Translations under genes and position numbers: made by a program
Part shown: positions 24,091-33,688 of the stretch, piece by piece
Numbering within the stretch: position 1 is the stretch's first letter
Layout of the letters: every line of letters begins with the position of its first letter
Notes under the pieces: generated by a model
The model's database searches: none
Told to the model about the DNA's origin: nothing
The model's input: the letters and a program-made list of their open reading frames with translations, nothing else
Origin: Oscillospiraceae bacterium
GTDB lineage: Bacteria > Bacillota > Clostridia > Oscillospirales > CAG-272
Length of the DNA stretch: 36,072 bases
Assembly (NCBI GenBank): GCA_015063955.1
Contig: SVTD01000014.1
Span: forward strand, 1-36,072
Direction: 5' to 3'

Positions 24091-25185
24091 CTACTTTAAG
24101 TTTGAGTAGTATTCCTCAAGCTCTTTAACACAAGCACGTATATTATATGGTCCGTGTGCCATCTGCTCTGCTATTTTTTGTCTGTCTGCATCCTTGATCT
24201 TTACAAGCTCTTCTGCCCACACAGAAGGAGAATCTATAGGCAGGAAAGCTACAGCGTCCGTAACGCTGCATTCTCGGGTGATATTGGTTGACAGAAGCAA
24301 AGGAAGACCGGCAGCGCACGCCTCCATTCCGACCACAGGCAAGCCCTCGTAAAGAGACGGCAAAATAAACACGTCAAAGGCGCTGTAAAGCTTTTCAACG
24401 TCCCTTCTTACTCCGGTGAAAATGATCCTGTCATATACGCCTTTTTCCTTTGCATACTCACGAACAGAATCAAAAAGCTCACCTGAGCCTACCAGCATCA
24501 GCACGGCAGTATCATCAATTTTCGAGTACTCGTAAAATATATCAATAATAAACAGGTGATTCTTCTGGGTCATAAATCTTCCGATATGACCTATCACCCT
24601 TTTGTTTTCAAGATTAAATTCTTTTCTGATCTCACTTCTGTAGTCACTGTTATAGGAAAACCTTTCAGGATCAACTCCGTTTCTGAAAACCTTGATATTT
24701 CCTTTTTCAAAAGCTCGATCACCATACATCCACCTTGCTGCAAGCTCAGAGCAAGCACAAGGAGCTGTAGTCAGCATTTTGTTAAACGGTCTGAGAATCT
24801 TTTTTATAAGATCTCTTTTCTTTTCAACGCCTGAGGACGTTGAATGATTATGAAGAATTCTGTACTTTACCCCGCACTGCCACGCGGCAAAAAGTGAAAA
24901 TACAGATAAAGTATTAAGATTTGAATGTACTATCCTGTATCCGTTTTTCTTTATTATCCTACGGATATCACCAATATATTTGATGGGAGAGCTGACAGAC
25001 GAAACCTTATATGCACGGGCTCCCATATCGATCAGCTCATCCGGCACATCATACTCCGATCCCTCTTCGTATACAAAATCGTATTGATACTTTTCTTTAT
25101 CAAGGAATTTATAATATGAAAACATTATACTCTCAACTCCGCCGGATTTGAGCTTTCCGAGTATGCACAAAATTCGTTCAGCCAT
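24091..25185 (-). CDS. GT4-family glycosyltransferase
   Basis: About 364 residues of GT-B fold. N-terminal LCILGKLKSGGVESIMFSYY, HNHS and the linker GRFMTQKNHLFII, then GSGELFDSVREYAKE, and the acceptor/donor site region FILPSLYEGLPVVGMEACA with the E-x7-E pattern, all typical of EpsF-like GT4 enzymes. ATG 25185 is chosen because AAGAAAGGA lies 12 bases upstream; the in-frame TTG 25215 and ATG 25209 have no RBS. First gene of the leftward cluster in this window. A TATAAT on the - strand (25231-25236) may be its -10. Confidence 0.9.
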   Translation of the reverse strand: MAERILCILGKLKSGGVESIMFSYYKFLDKEKYQYDFVYEEGSEYDVPDELIDMGARAYKVSSVSSPIKYIGDIRRIIKKNGYRIVHSNLNTLSVFSLFAAWQCGVKYRILHNHSTSSGVEKKRDLIKKILRPFNKMLTTAPCACSELAARWMYGDRAFEKGNIKVFRNGVDPERFSYNSDYRSEIRKEFNLENKRVIGHIGRFMTQKNHLFIIDIFYEYSKIDDTAVLMLVGSGELFDSVREYAKEKGVYDRIIFTGVRRDVEKLYSAFDVFILPSLYEGLPVVGMEACAAGLPLLLSTNITRECSVTDAVAFLPIDSPSVWAEELVKIKDADRQKIAEQMAHGPYNIRACVKELEEYYSNLK

Positions 25186-25241
25186 AATTATAAAAATTCC
25201 TTTCTTCATTTTCAAACTAACAAATACTTAATTATACTTGA

Positions 25242-25271
25242 GCACCCCGCCTTGCAAGCAAGGCGGGGTGC
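25242..25271. repeat. Perfect 14-bp inverted repeat between giant gene and polysaccharide cluster
   Basis: GCACCCCGCCTTGC (25242-25255), AA, GCAAGGCGGGGTGC (25258-25271). It starts 24 bases after the giant gene's stop on the - strand but has no T tract; TATAAT follows 6 bases later. It may terminate weakly, or be an operator or dispersed palindrome. Confidence 0.7.
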
Positions 25272-25294
25272 GGGGTTATTCAATTCGCACTAAA

Positions 25295-28200
25295 TCAGTT
25301 GTCAGAACCGAATGCAACGTTTACAGTGTATGTATCAACTACGCCATTTGCGTTGTTTGTAACAACGAATGTCTTAGTTACAGCATCTGTACCGTCATTG
25401 TAGATCTTGAACCAGCTGATGCCTCTGTCAAGAACTACGTCAACACCCTCTTCAGCTATGATGGAGGAGGTTGTGTTCTTAAGAACGAATCTGAAGGATG
25501 CGTATGCATACTTATCGTTAACAGTGATGTTGATTACATTACCGCTAGCGAGCTCAAGGCCGTCAACCATGCCACCGCCCTGTGCACCGGAAACCTCTGC
25601 ATAGTCGAAGATGAAGTTGATTGTAACTACTACTTCAACACCTGCGCGGGTTGTGAATACTACGGTGTAGGAATCGTCAGCAGCAGACTCAAGAGCCTTG
25701 AAGTATACCTTACCGCCGGAAAGAACTACCTCGAGTCCTTCGTCAGCTACGTAAGTTGTACCCTCTGTAACAACGAATCCGATGGAAGCGTTGTTCATGT
25801 TGGGCTTAACGTATACGTTGAATGTCTCGTCGGAAACCTGAACATCAGTTGTTGTATAACCGCCAACGTAGCTTGTGTAAGCCTCGTTAGTCCACTCAAC
25901 TACTACTGTGTATTCCTTAGTGTCACCGTCAGCATTAGTAGCGATGATTGTTGCACTCTCACCGTTATTGATGTTGAGGTAGGAATATGTGTAGTAGAAG
26001 ATTGTGAGGTTATCAGAAGCGATCTCGATGCCCTTGTCGTAACCAACAGCAACCTTTACGTAAGGAGCGTTAGGACGAGCAACAACTGTGATTACATCAC
26101 CCTCAAGAACTACGGACTTAACATAGTCAGTACCGGAAGCCTTGGTGATGAATGCAGTCTTAGCGATTGTGCCGGACTCAAGGAGCTCGCCACAAACTGT
26201 ACATCTGATCTCCCATGCGCCTTCTGTTGTTTCAGTAGGCTCAACAGTAACAACCTTATCACCAGCAACGTGGCCGAGAGCGGGAACTACAACGTTCTTG
26301 TAGTTAGTGATTACAGCGCCCATAGCATCAGCAAATACTGCATCACACTCAGAGCAGTACCAGTACTCTACGTTACCGTCATCTGTACATGTAGCTGCAA
26401 CTGCTTCTACATATGTGAGGGCTACGGGAGCAGGAGTGATTACGCTCTTGAAGTTGGAGAGCTGTGTGAGAGCTGCGTCAGTAAATACTGCGTCGCACTC
26501 GGAGCAGTACCAGTACTCTACGTTACCGGTCTGGTGGCATACAGCTTCAACTGCATCTACGTGGATGATTTCTGCTGTGTAAGGAATTGTGAGGTTCTTT
26601 CTGTTGGTAAGAATGAAGTCCTCATCGTATACAGCGTCACACTCAGAGCAGTAGTAGTATGCTGCACTACCGTTCTGGTGGCAAGATGCCTCAACTGCCT
26701 CAACGTAGATAATCTCTGCTGTTGCTGCGATTGTGAGGTTTCTTCTGTTTGTGAGCTGTGTAAGAGCTGCGTCTGCAAATACTGCATCGCACTCGGAGCA
26801 GTACCAGTACTCATAGTTACCGGTCTGGCAGCAAGTAGGCTCTACTGCCTCAACATAGATGATCTCTGCTGTGTAAGGAATTGTGAGGTTCTTTCTGTTT
26901 GTAAGTCTGAAGTCCTCATCGTATACAGCATCACACTCGGAGCAGTAGTAGTATGCTGCACTACCGTTCTGGTGGCAAGATGCCTCAACTGCTTCAACGT
27001 AGATGATCTCTGCTGTTGCTGCGATTGTGAGGTTTCTTCTGTTTGTGAGCTGTGTAAGAGCTGCGTCTGCAAATACTGCATCGCACTCGGAGCAGTACCA
27101 GTACTCATAGTTACCGGTCTGGCAGCAAGTGGGTTCTACTGCCTCAACATAGATGATCTCTGCTGTTGCAGGAACTACTACGTTCTTGATATTTGTAAGC
27201 TGTGTAAGAGCTTCATCCTGCCATACCTGCTCGCAAGACTCGCAGTACCAGTACTCGATATTACCGTTCTGGTGGCAAGATGCTTCTACTGCTGCAACGT
27301 GAGTTACCTCAGCGCCAGTAGCAGGAAGGATAACACTCTTGGAGTTAGTTACCATTGTAAGAGCCTCATCAGCCCAGAATCCTTCACAGATGGAGCAGAA
27401 CCAGTACTCAATGTTACCATTGTAGTGGCAGCCGGGTTCAACTGCGTCGAAGTGGATGATGTTGTGCTCTGTTGTGCCAAGAATAACGTTCTTAGCGTTT
27501 GTGAGCTGTGTAAGAGCCTCATCCTGCCAGTAGCACTCGCAGTCAGGGCAGTACCAGTACTCAATGTTACCTTCAGTATTGCATGTAGGAGCAACTGCCT
27601 CTACGTGCTGGAGGTTTTCAGAACCGATAGCAGGAACTACTACGTTCTTGATGTTTGTAAGCTGTGTAAGAGCCTCGTCAGCCCATACCTGCTCACACTC
27701 GTAGCAGATCCAGTACTCAACGTTACCATCGTAGTGGCAACCGGGCTCTACTGCGTCCATATGAACGAAGAGATCGGAGCCCTTAGCGGGAATGATAACA
27801 TTCTTAGAGTTTGTAAGCTGGGTGAGAGCCTCATCCTGCCAGTACTGTTCACAGTCAGGGCAGAACCAGTACTCAATATTACCTGTGTAGTGGCAACCAG
27901 CCTCAACTGCATCGAAGTGTACAAGGTTCTCAGAACCTGTAGCGGGAACGATTACGTTCTTGAAGTTGGAAAGCTGTGTAAGAGCTGCATCTGTAAATAC
28001 TGCCTGACAATCTGCACAGTACCAGTATTCAACATTACCGTCATAGTGGCAACCGGGCTCTACTGCTTCAACATGAACGATCTCAGCAGTGTAAGGAACT
28101 GTAAGGTTCTTTCTGTTTGTTACGATTGTGCCTTCTGCATCAGCATATACGGAATCGCAAGCCTCGCAGTACCAGTACTCAAGCATACCGTTCTGGTGGC

Positions 28201-31200
28201 AAGAAGCCTCAACTGCTGCAAAGTACTCAAGATCACAAACGTGGATTACTGTAATAGCACCGTCGTTTACACCGAACTCAACGTTCTCGCTTGCAGCATT
28301 GATTGTGTTCTCTGCTACGAGCTCAGCGTCGATATCATAGTAACCGCCAACTACTGTGTCGAATACGAGAGTGAATGCTGTGCCGTTTTCAACGATGTCA
28401 GCGATCTCTGCGTTTTCAACGAAGATTGTGATAACGCCGTCAGCTACGCTGTAGGAGTTATCGTCGATCTCAAAGAGACCGGATTCGATGCCTGCAAATG
28501 CAAGGTTATCTGCATCATAAGCAACCTTAAGACCGAGAGACCATACGCCGGGGTTGCTTACGAGGTCAACAGCTACCTTAGCCTGTTCACCCTCGTTAAC
28601 CTCGATCCAGCTATCAAGCTGAATTGCAACGGGAGGAATATAGAGGTTCATTCTGTTAGTAATGTATCTGCCCTCTGCGTCAGCATATACAGCACCGCAG
28701 TATTCGCAGTACCAGTATTCCTGCATACCGCCCTCAGTAGCTGTAGGAGCTACGTAGTCTACGTGAGTAAGAGCGCACTTAGCAAATACATAACCATCGA
28801 TTGCTTCGAAAGCAACGTTTTCGCCTGCAGCGTTGATAGTGTTATCAGCTACGAGCTCAGCGTCGATATCGGAGTAACCGCAGGAAATAGCACTAAAGGC
28901 AAGCATGAATGCGTGGCCGTCACCCTCAATGTTATTGAGGTCAGTAGACTCGAAGTATACTGTAATAACGCCGTCAGCTACGCTGTAGCTGTATTCGTCA
29001 ACAGTGAAGAGCATATTTTCGAATGCATCAACACTTACGAACTCGAGGACGTTAGCATCATATGCAAATGTTGCACTGAAGGACCATACGCCGGGGTTGT
29101 TAAGAAGGCTAACAATAAATGAAGAAGCAACAGTATCACCTGCAGTCATTTCAGCACTGCCGAATTCGAAGCCTGCAAGCTTTGCGATAGCCTCTGTGTA
29201 AGCTACTTCGCCGCACTCACAGATATACTCCATGATACCTTCTTCGTATACTGTAGGCGCCTTAACCTGGTTAGGTGTGAGAGTTGTGCCTTCGTGTGCA
29301 CAGTTAATAACATTAACCTTACCTGCTACAACGTCGATTGCAACGTCTTCGCCTGCAACGTTAATATTGTTCTCTGCATCAGCAACGATCTCAAGAGCTA
29401 CCTCTGCAGGCTCGCCCTCAGCGTCAGTTGCGAATACGAGGTTAGCAAGAACGCCGTTAGCTACTACGTCAGCAACTACGTTGTTCTCGAAGTAAAGTGT
29501 AATCTTGCCCTCCTCAGCTGTGATGATTACATTATCATCAGCAAAGAGGTCGCCGTTTGTAGCCTCAACAAGTGTAAGAACGGATGCATCATATGTGATC
29601 ACGAACTTACCGATGAAGAGACCGGGGTTATTATCAAGAGTAATAGCTACGTTAGCTTCCTCGCCCTTAACAACTGTATCTGTACCAACAACTACAGTTG
29701 CCTTTGTGAGCATAGGAATGATAACGTTCATTCTGTTAGTAAGCTGTGTGAGAGCCTCATCCTGCCATACCTGACCACAGTCATCGCAGTACCAGTACTC
29801 GATGTTACCGTTAGCCTCGTATGTAGGAGCAAGGTAATCAACGTGGTGGAGGTTCTCGGAACCAACAGCGGGAAGAACTACGTTCTTGATGTTTGTAAGC
29901 TGTGTAAGAGCTTCATCAGCCCATACCTGCTCACACTCGTAGCAGATCCAGTACTCAACGTTACCATCGTAGTGGCATCCTGCCTCAACTGCATCCATAT
30001 GAACGAGGAGGTTAGAGCCCTTAGCGGGGATGATTACGTTCTTACGGTTTGTGATCTGAGTTGCCTCAGCATCAGCAAATACTGTGTCACAGCCTGCGCA
30101 GTACCAGTACTCAGTGTTACCTGTGTAGTGGCAACCTGCTTCAACTGCTGCTGTGTACTCAAGCACATGTTCGTGAGCGGCGGGAGGTTCGGGCTCAACT
30201 ACAGCGTCGCCGCCGATTGTGATGGAACCGTCGTCAAGTGCATGTGTAAGCTTTTCTACGATAGAAGTAGAAAGAGAGGGATCAGCCTTGTAGCCGTTAA
30301 CGTCAGCGTTGTTATAGCATGTAGCGATATTTACATACCAGCTGTCGCCTGCAACCGCACCTTCGGGAAGCTCGAAAGTGATAGTAGCATAGTGACCGTT
30401 CTTTACGATGCAGTCAGCATCTGTGGGAGCCTGGAAGTAAATGCATGTAACTCTGAAGTCTTCGTTTTCCCAATCAAAGCCCTTGTCCGCAAATGCGAGA
30501 GGAGCTGCAGTAGCTACCTGGTTTGTGGGCTCTGCCTCGATGAGCTCGGGAAGGTTAACGTTGTATCTGCCAAGTGTGAAGCCACCCTCGGGAACGATAG
30601 CGCCCTGAGCTATGTTTGTGATAGCGAGATCAGCAGGATAGTAAACGAAGAGTCTTGCACCCCAGAAGCCGTAGGGGTTAACTTCAGCAGTGTTGCCGGA
30701 AACGTTGATCTTTACGTCAACTGTTTCTCTGTCAGCGGAAACTGTGATGTCCTCTGTGCTGAATGTGAAGTCCTCGAAGGTCTCTTCCTTAACGGAAACT
30801 ACCTCGATGTAACCGTTGTTATATGCAGCAGCGATAGGAGCGGGCTCGAGATCAGGGTGCTGATCATCGGGAGTGGAACCACCGTTGTGGCAAACGTCAC
30901 CTGTGCCGTTTGCACAGATTCCGATATCCCATCTGTCGCCTGCAGCAGCGTCCTCAGGAAGCTGGAAGGTAATGGTCTGAACAAGACCGTCGCCATATGT
31001 TACATCGTACCAGTTTGTACCAAGGTACTGAATAACAGAAACCTTAATACCGTCTGTAGCGTATGTTTCATAGCCAACGTACTCGAAGCCCTTTACAGCA
31101 TCCTGTACGATTCTAACAACTTCATCCTTTTCAAGCTCAGCTGTAACGTCAAGGTTAGTAGCGCAATCTTCAAACTTCATCATTTCTGCATCCTTGAAGA

Positions 31201-32017
31201 TGTCGCCGTTTGTGTAACCTACAGCAGTAAGCTCAGCAGGATATGTAACGAAGCATCTGAAGCCCCAAACACCGAAGGGGTTGTTTGCTTCTGTGTTACC
31301 GTGGAATTCCACGTTAACGTCAGCTGTGGGGATCTCACCCTCAACGAAAGCGTTCTCGTATACGTGAGCGCCTGTAAGGTTGATTGTGAACTGATCCTCG
31401 GGGAATGTCTCTACGTCATGAGTTGTAGCGTAGGGATCAGCGGGCTTTGCAGCGAGCTTGTACTCGGTGTATACGGGATCAACTGCGATCTCCTCACCGT
31501 CAACGTCAAGCGCCTGCACAATGAAGCCGTAGGTGTACTCTGCACCGGAAGCTACTGCATCTGCATCGAGAGCAATAACATCAAAGGTTGCATATACGCC
31601 TTCGTCATCAATGGTTCCGTCACCTTCAAGGATTACTTCAAAAGAAGTACCGTAAAGATCGGAAGCAGTGGAAATTCCGGCGTACGCAAAATAGCTCTTG
31701 AGGTTTCTGTTTGTGGATACCTTGTTATCGGTACCGTCAGAATAATCTGCATAAACCTCAGGATAAACGTAGTCGCCGGTCTCGATTTCGCCATTTGTAT
31801 AATAGAGGACGATATTGAGAGCGTCAACTCCGCCGGGGTTATTAGTGATCTCAAAGTCTACTTTAGCTGTAGCAGTACCGTCACCATTGTCAACGAAACC
31901 ATCGGTGGAAACGTTGTAAGTGAAAGCACCGTCAGCTGCAGCAACGTTCGCAATAGCGGGAAGAATGCTTGTTACGAGCATTGCAACGACCATGATCACT
32001 GATAAGAATTTTCTCAT
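25295..32017 (-). CDS. Giant secreted modular protein: cohesin-like domains, Cys-rich modules, beta-sandwiches
   Basis: 2240 residues. Signal peptide 1-29 (MRKFLSVIMVVAMLVTSILP, cleavage after ANVAAA). Residues 30-610 hold three cohesin-like units (e.g. NNPGGVDALNIVLYYTNGEI, NNPFGVWGFRCFVTYPAEL). Three clearer cohesin-like domains lie at about 773-903, 946-1078 and 1130-1258 (NNPGLFIGKFVITYDASVL, NNPGVWSFSATFAYDANVL, SNPGVWSLGLKVAYDADNL). About 19 Cys-rich modules of ~48 residues (pattern CHxxGNxEYWxCxxC then DxALTQLTNxKN) occupy about 615-772, 905-945, 1083-1126 and 1263-1950. Three related beta-sandwich domains of ~90 residues end it. There is no LPxTG, SLH, dockerin or C-terminal membrane helix. 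ATG 32017 follows AGGAGG. The consensus promoter and even codon use suggest high expression. Role: cell-surface or matrix scaffold, inferred. Confidence 0.9.
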   Translation of the reverse strand: MRKFLSVIMVVAMLVTSILPAIANVAAADGAFTYNVSTDGFVDNGDGTATAKVDFEITNNPGGVDALNIVLYYTNGEIETGDYVYPEVYADYSDGTDNKVSTNRNLKSYFAYAGISTASDLYGTSFEVILEGDGTIDDEGVYATFDVIALDADAVASGAEYTYGFIVQALDVDGEEIAVDPVYTEYKLAAKPADPYATTHDVETFPEDQFTINLTGAHVYENAFVEGEIPTADVNVEFHGNTEANNPFGVWGFRCFVTYPAELTAVGYTNGDIFKDAEMMKFEDCATNLDVTAELEKDEVVRIVQDAVKGFEYVGYETYATDGIKVSVIQYLGTNWYDVTYGDGLVQTITFQLPEDAAAGDRWDIGICANGTGDVCHNGGSTPDDQHPDLEPAPIAAAYNNGYIEVVSVKEETFEDFTFSTEDITVSADRETVDVKINVSGNTAEVNPYGFWGARLFVYYPADLAITNIAQGAIVPEGGFTLGRYNVNLPELIEAEPTNQVATAAPLAFADKGFDWENEDFRVTCIYFQAPTDADCIVKNGHYATITFELPEGAVAGDSWYVNIATCYNNADVNGYKADPSLSTSIVEKLTHALDDGSITIGGDAVVEPEPPAAHEHVLEYTAAVEAGCHYTGNTEYWYCAGCDTVFADAEATQITNRKNVIIPAKGSNLLVHMDAVEAGCHYDGNVEYWICYECEQVWADEALTQLTNIKNVVLPAVGSENLHHVDYLAPTYEANGNIEYWYCDDCGQVWQDEALTQLTNRMNVIIPMLTKATVVVGTDTVVKGEEANVAITLDNNPGLFIGKFVITYDASVLTLVEATNGDLFADDNVIITAEEGKITLYFENNVVADVVANGVLANLVFATDAEGEPAEVALEIVADAENNINVAGEDVAIDVVAGKVNVINCAHEGTTLTPNQVKAPTVYEEGIMEYICECGEVAYTEAIAKLAGFEFGSAEMTAGDTVASSFIVSLLNNPGVWSFSATFAYDANVLEFVSVDAFENMLFTVDEYSYSVADGVITVYFESTDLNNIEGDGHAFMLAFSAISCGYSDIDAELVADNTINAAGENVAFEAIDGYVFAKCALTHVDYVAPTATEGGMQEYWYCEYCGAVYADAEGRYITNRMNLYIPPVAIQLDSWIEVNEGEQAKVAVDLVSNPGVWSLGLKVAYDADNLAFAGIESGLFEIDDNSYSVADGVITIFVENAEIADIVENGTAFTLVFDTVVGGYYDIDAELVAENTINAASENVEFGVNDGAITVIHVCDLEYFAAVEASCHQNGMLEYWYCEACDSVYADAEGTIVTNRKNLTVPYTAEIVHVEAVEPGCHYDGNVEYWYCADCQAVFTDAALTQLSNFKNVIVPATGSENLVHFDAVEAGCHYTGNIEYWFCPDCEQYWQDEALTQLTNSKNVIIPAKGSDLFVHMDAVEPGCHYDGNVEYWICYECEQVWADEALTQLTNIKNVVVPAIGSENLQHVEAVAPTCNTEGNIEYWYCPDCECYWQDEALTQLTNAKNVILGTTEHNIIHFDAVEPGCHYNGNIEYWFCSICEGFWADEALTMVTNSKSVILPATGAEVTHVAAVEASCHQNGNIEYWYCESCEQVWQDEALTQLTNIKNVVVPATAEIIYVEAVEPTCCQTGNYEYWYCSECDAVFADAALTQLTNRRNLTIAATAEIIYVEAVEASCHQNGSAAYYYCSECDAVYDEDFRLTNRKNLTIPYTAEIIYVEAVEPTCCQTGNYEYWYCSECDAVFADAALTQLTNRRNLTIAATAEIIYVEAVEASCHQNGSAAYYYCSECDAVYDEDFILTNRKNLTIPYTAEIIHVDAVEAVCHQTGNVEYWYCSECDAVFTDAALTQLSNFKSVITPAPVALTYVEAVAATCTDDGNVEYWYCSECDAVFADAMGAVITNYKNVVVPALGHVAGDKVVTVEPTETTEGAWEIRCTVCGELLESGTIAKTAFITKASGTDYVKSVVLEGDVITVVARPNAPYVKVAVGYDKGIEIASDNLTIFYYTYSYLNINNGESATIIATNADGDTKEYTVVVEWTNEAYTSYVGGYTTTDVQVSDETFNVYVKPNMNNASIGFVVTEGTTYVADEGLEVVLSGGKVYFKALESAADDSYTVVFTTRAGVEVVVTINFIFDYAEVSGAQGGGMVDGLELASGNVINITVNDKYAYASFRFVLKNTTSSIIAEEGVDVVLDRGISWFKIYNDGTDAVTKTFVVTNNANGVVDTYTVNVAFGSDN
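26571..27158 (-). repeat. 294-bp tandem duplication inside the giant gene
   Basis: Two nearly identical 294-bp copies, 26571-26864 and 26865-27158, each coding for one PTCCQTGNYEYW module plus one ASCHQNGSAAYYY module (98 residues). The protein differs by R versus I in EDF(R/I)LTNRKN. It shows recent in-frame growth of the module array. Confidence 0.9.
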
Positions 32018-32048
32018 GGGTATACCTCCTAATAATATTGGTAATTAC

Positions 32049-32077
32049 ATTATACTTTTCCTTAGGTTCAATGTCAA
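32049..32077 (-). promoter_or_regulatory. Perfect consensus promoter of the giant gene
   Basis: On the - strand TTGACA (32072-32077), 17-base spacer, TATAAT (32049-32054), both hexamers exact. The predicted leader is only ~25 bases before AGGAGGTATACCC and ATG 32017. Confidence 0.85.
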
Positions 32078-32228
32078 TAGTTTGTAAAAAAATAAATAAT
32101 TTTTACCATTTCTACAGCACCGGATGAACAAACCTTACAAAACGGCGCATTTTTCGGAGGCTTTTGGTCGAATTTTTCTGCTTTTAATCAGTGTTTCCAC
32201 GCTCAGATTCTCCCTTCGATCGGTTCAT

Positions 32229-32269
32229 AAAAAAAGCACACCTTTTCAAGGCAAAAGACGGTACTTTTT
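32229..32269 (-). terminator. Second terminator upstream of the giant gene
   Basis: On the - strand AAAAAGTAC pairs with GTGCTTTTT (one G-U), with an inner CTTTT/AAAAG stem, and T7 follows. It shields the giant gene from read-through. The rest of the gene-free stretch 32018-32455 shows only this, the next terminator and the promoter. Confidence 0.65.
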
Positions 32270-32313
32270 AAGTTATATATAGTATATATATTAAAATGAA
32301 GGTTTTTGATCAA

Positions 32314-32344
32314 AAAACCGGCCTGCAAAAAGCAGACCGGTCTT
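32314..32344 (-). terminator. Terminator of the DUF1015/lipoprotein operon
   Basis: ACCGG.CTGC / GCAG.CCGGT stem with one mismatch and a 5-base A loop; on the - strand T6 follows. It lies about 110 bases after the DUF1015 stop. Confidence 0.7.
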
Positions 32345-32455
32345 ATTTTTTAGAAAAAAACGAGATAGACAAGCGCTTAAATCCGCACTTTTTCAAAGCA
32401 TTTTCTGCAATCGTCTATCTATTGTATGCAAAAGTCTAAATCGCCAAGGGCATCG

Positions 32456-33688
32456 TTATTTTATTATTTTTCTGGCTTCAATATAGTATCTTTTACTTAC
32501 GGCCTCACCCATGGAAAAAGTTTTTCTGGGAAGGTTTCCGCATTCGGATACGTAATCAAACAGTGCATTTTTTTCAATTCCGTCACAAAGGAATCCCACG
32601 TTTTTCTCCTTTTGCGCAAGCTTTCTGAGGGAGTCTGTACCGTGAATGTAATCGCAATCCACCTCTTTATGAAGTGCGAGATAGTCATCTATGAGGATCT
32701 GAAGACTGCCTACTGCAAGCGAATGGAGCGCAGGAATAGTAATTTCCACCCCATATTCGCCCGTCAGCATCGTAACAACGTGCGAAGAAGCGCTTTCTCC
32801 CGCACGTGACTCAACATATTTGATAAAATCCTCCGCACAGCAATTCGAAAGAAGTCTGTATATCGGTTCAAATACGATAGAATCATCATAAAGATTAACT
32901 ATCTCAACCAGGGCATAGCGTGCAGGATGAGACATTGCAGCCTCACCTTCCGCTGCTTTAATGTCTTCAAAATGAGCCTTTGCGCTGGCGAGAGAGTGAT
33001 TGCCGTCTCCCATTGCGTATACAAGGCCGTTTGTACCTGCCGCCTCGTATGCTGCAACAGCTTTACAAACCTCCACAAGAAGATTGCCATCTATTTTATA
33101 GCCGCAGATGCTTCCGCCGCCCTGCATAAGTGTGAAAGAATAAAGGAGAGTCATCTCGTCCTTTCTTTTTGCCAAAGGCTTTATAAGCAGCTCTTCGCTG
33201 TCGTTTGCAAAGACCATAACGTGAGGAAGCTCTACGGGAGCCTCCTTTCTCACCGCAACTCTGGGAGGAATGCGGCTGACTACCGTTTCCTCCGTAGCGC
33301 GTACAAAGGACTTTGAATCGGGGCTGAAATCATATGCCTCAAGGTCGATCTTTCCAACAAGACCTCTGCGTACAGCGCCGTTGGGGAGAGTTCTTTCAAT
33401 ATATATAAGGCAATTCTCGTGCTTTGTCAGCTTTTCTTCAACGCTTTTAAGATTTTCAGAAACAAGTGCCTTATGCTTTTCTTCAAGGGACGTGCCGAGA
33501 TACGCCTCGGGAAGCACGAGACCGTAGCAGGAAAGGTTATCTTTGGCAAGGGATGCAACCTTTTCCCAATATTCGGGCTCGCTCGTGAACTGATCGCAGG
33601 CTATAACGCCGTAGGATTCCCAGCGAGGATCACAGGGGCTATAGGGAGGAAGCAGGATATCTGCTGCGGAGAATACTGTAGTTTTCAA
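32456..33688 (-). CDS. DUF1015 family protein
   Basis: A 410-residue protein of DUF1015, widespread in Clostridia and often near serine biosynthesis genes, biochemical role unproven. Landmarks: VIACDQFTSEPEYW near the start, RIPPRVAVRKEAPVELPHVM, and the family's signature AMGDGNHSLASAKAHFE. The start is TTG 33688, overlapping the lipoprotein's stop (TTGA); GGAGG lies 8 bases upstream, and no ATG fits the conserved N-terminus. Cotranscribed with the lipoprotein gene. Confidence 0.9.
   Translation of the reverse strand: MKTTVFSAADILLPPYSPCDPRWESYGVIACDQFTSEPEYWEKVASLAKDNLSCYGLVLPEAYLGTSLEEKHKALVSENLKSVEEKLTKHENCLIYIERTLPNGAVRRGLVGKIDLEAYDFSPDSKSFVRATEETVVSRIPPRVAVRKEAPVELPHVMVFANDSEELLIKPLAKRKDEMTLLYSFTLMQGGGSICGYKIDGNLLVEVCKAVAAYEAAGTNGLVYAMGDGNHSLASAKAHFEDIKAAEGEAAMSHPARYALVEIVNLYDDSIVFEPIYRLLSNCCAEDFIKYVESRAGESASSHVVTMLTGEYGVEITIPALHSLAVGSLQILIDDYLALHKEVDCDYIHGTDSLRKLAQKEKNVGFLCDGIEKNALFDYVSECGNLPRKTFSMGEAVSKRYYIEARKIIK

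Noticed and set aside
26170-30180. Regular DNA repeats that could suggest a CRISPR or satellite array
   Set aside because: The period (~145-155 bp) and the open frame show they are protein modules; there are no short repeats with unique spacers.
25238-32002. Very long open frames (1294 and 902 codons) on the + strand opposite the giant gene, rich in Cys, Val and Leu
   Set aside because: They lack RBS and signal features and mirror the biased codons of the repeated - strand gene, which has a perfect promoter, RBS and signal peptide.
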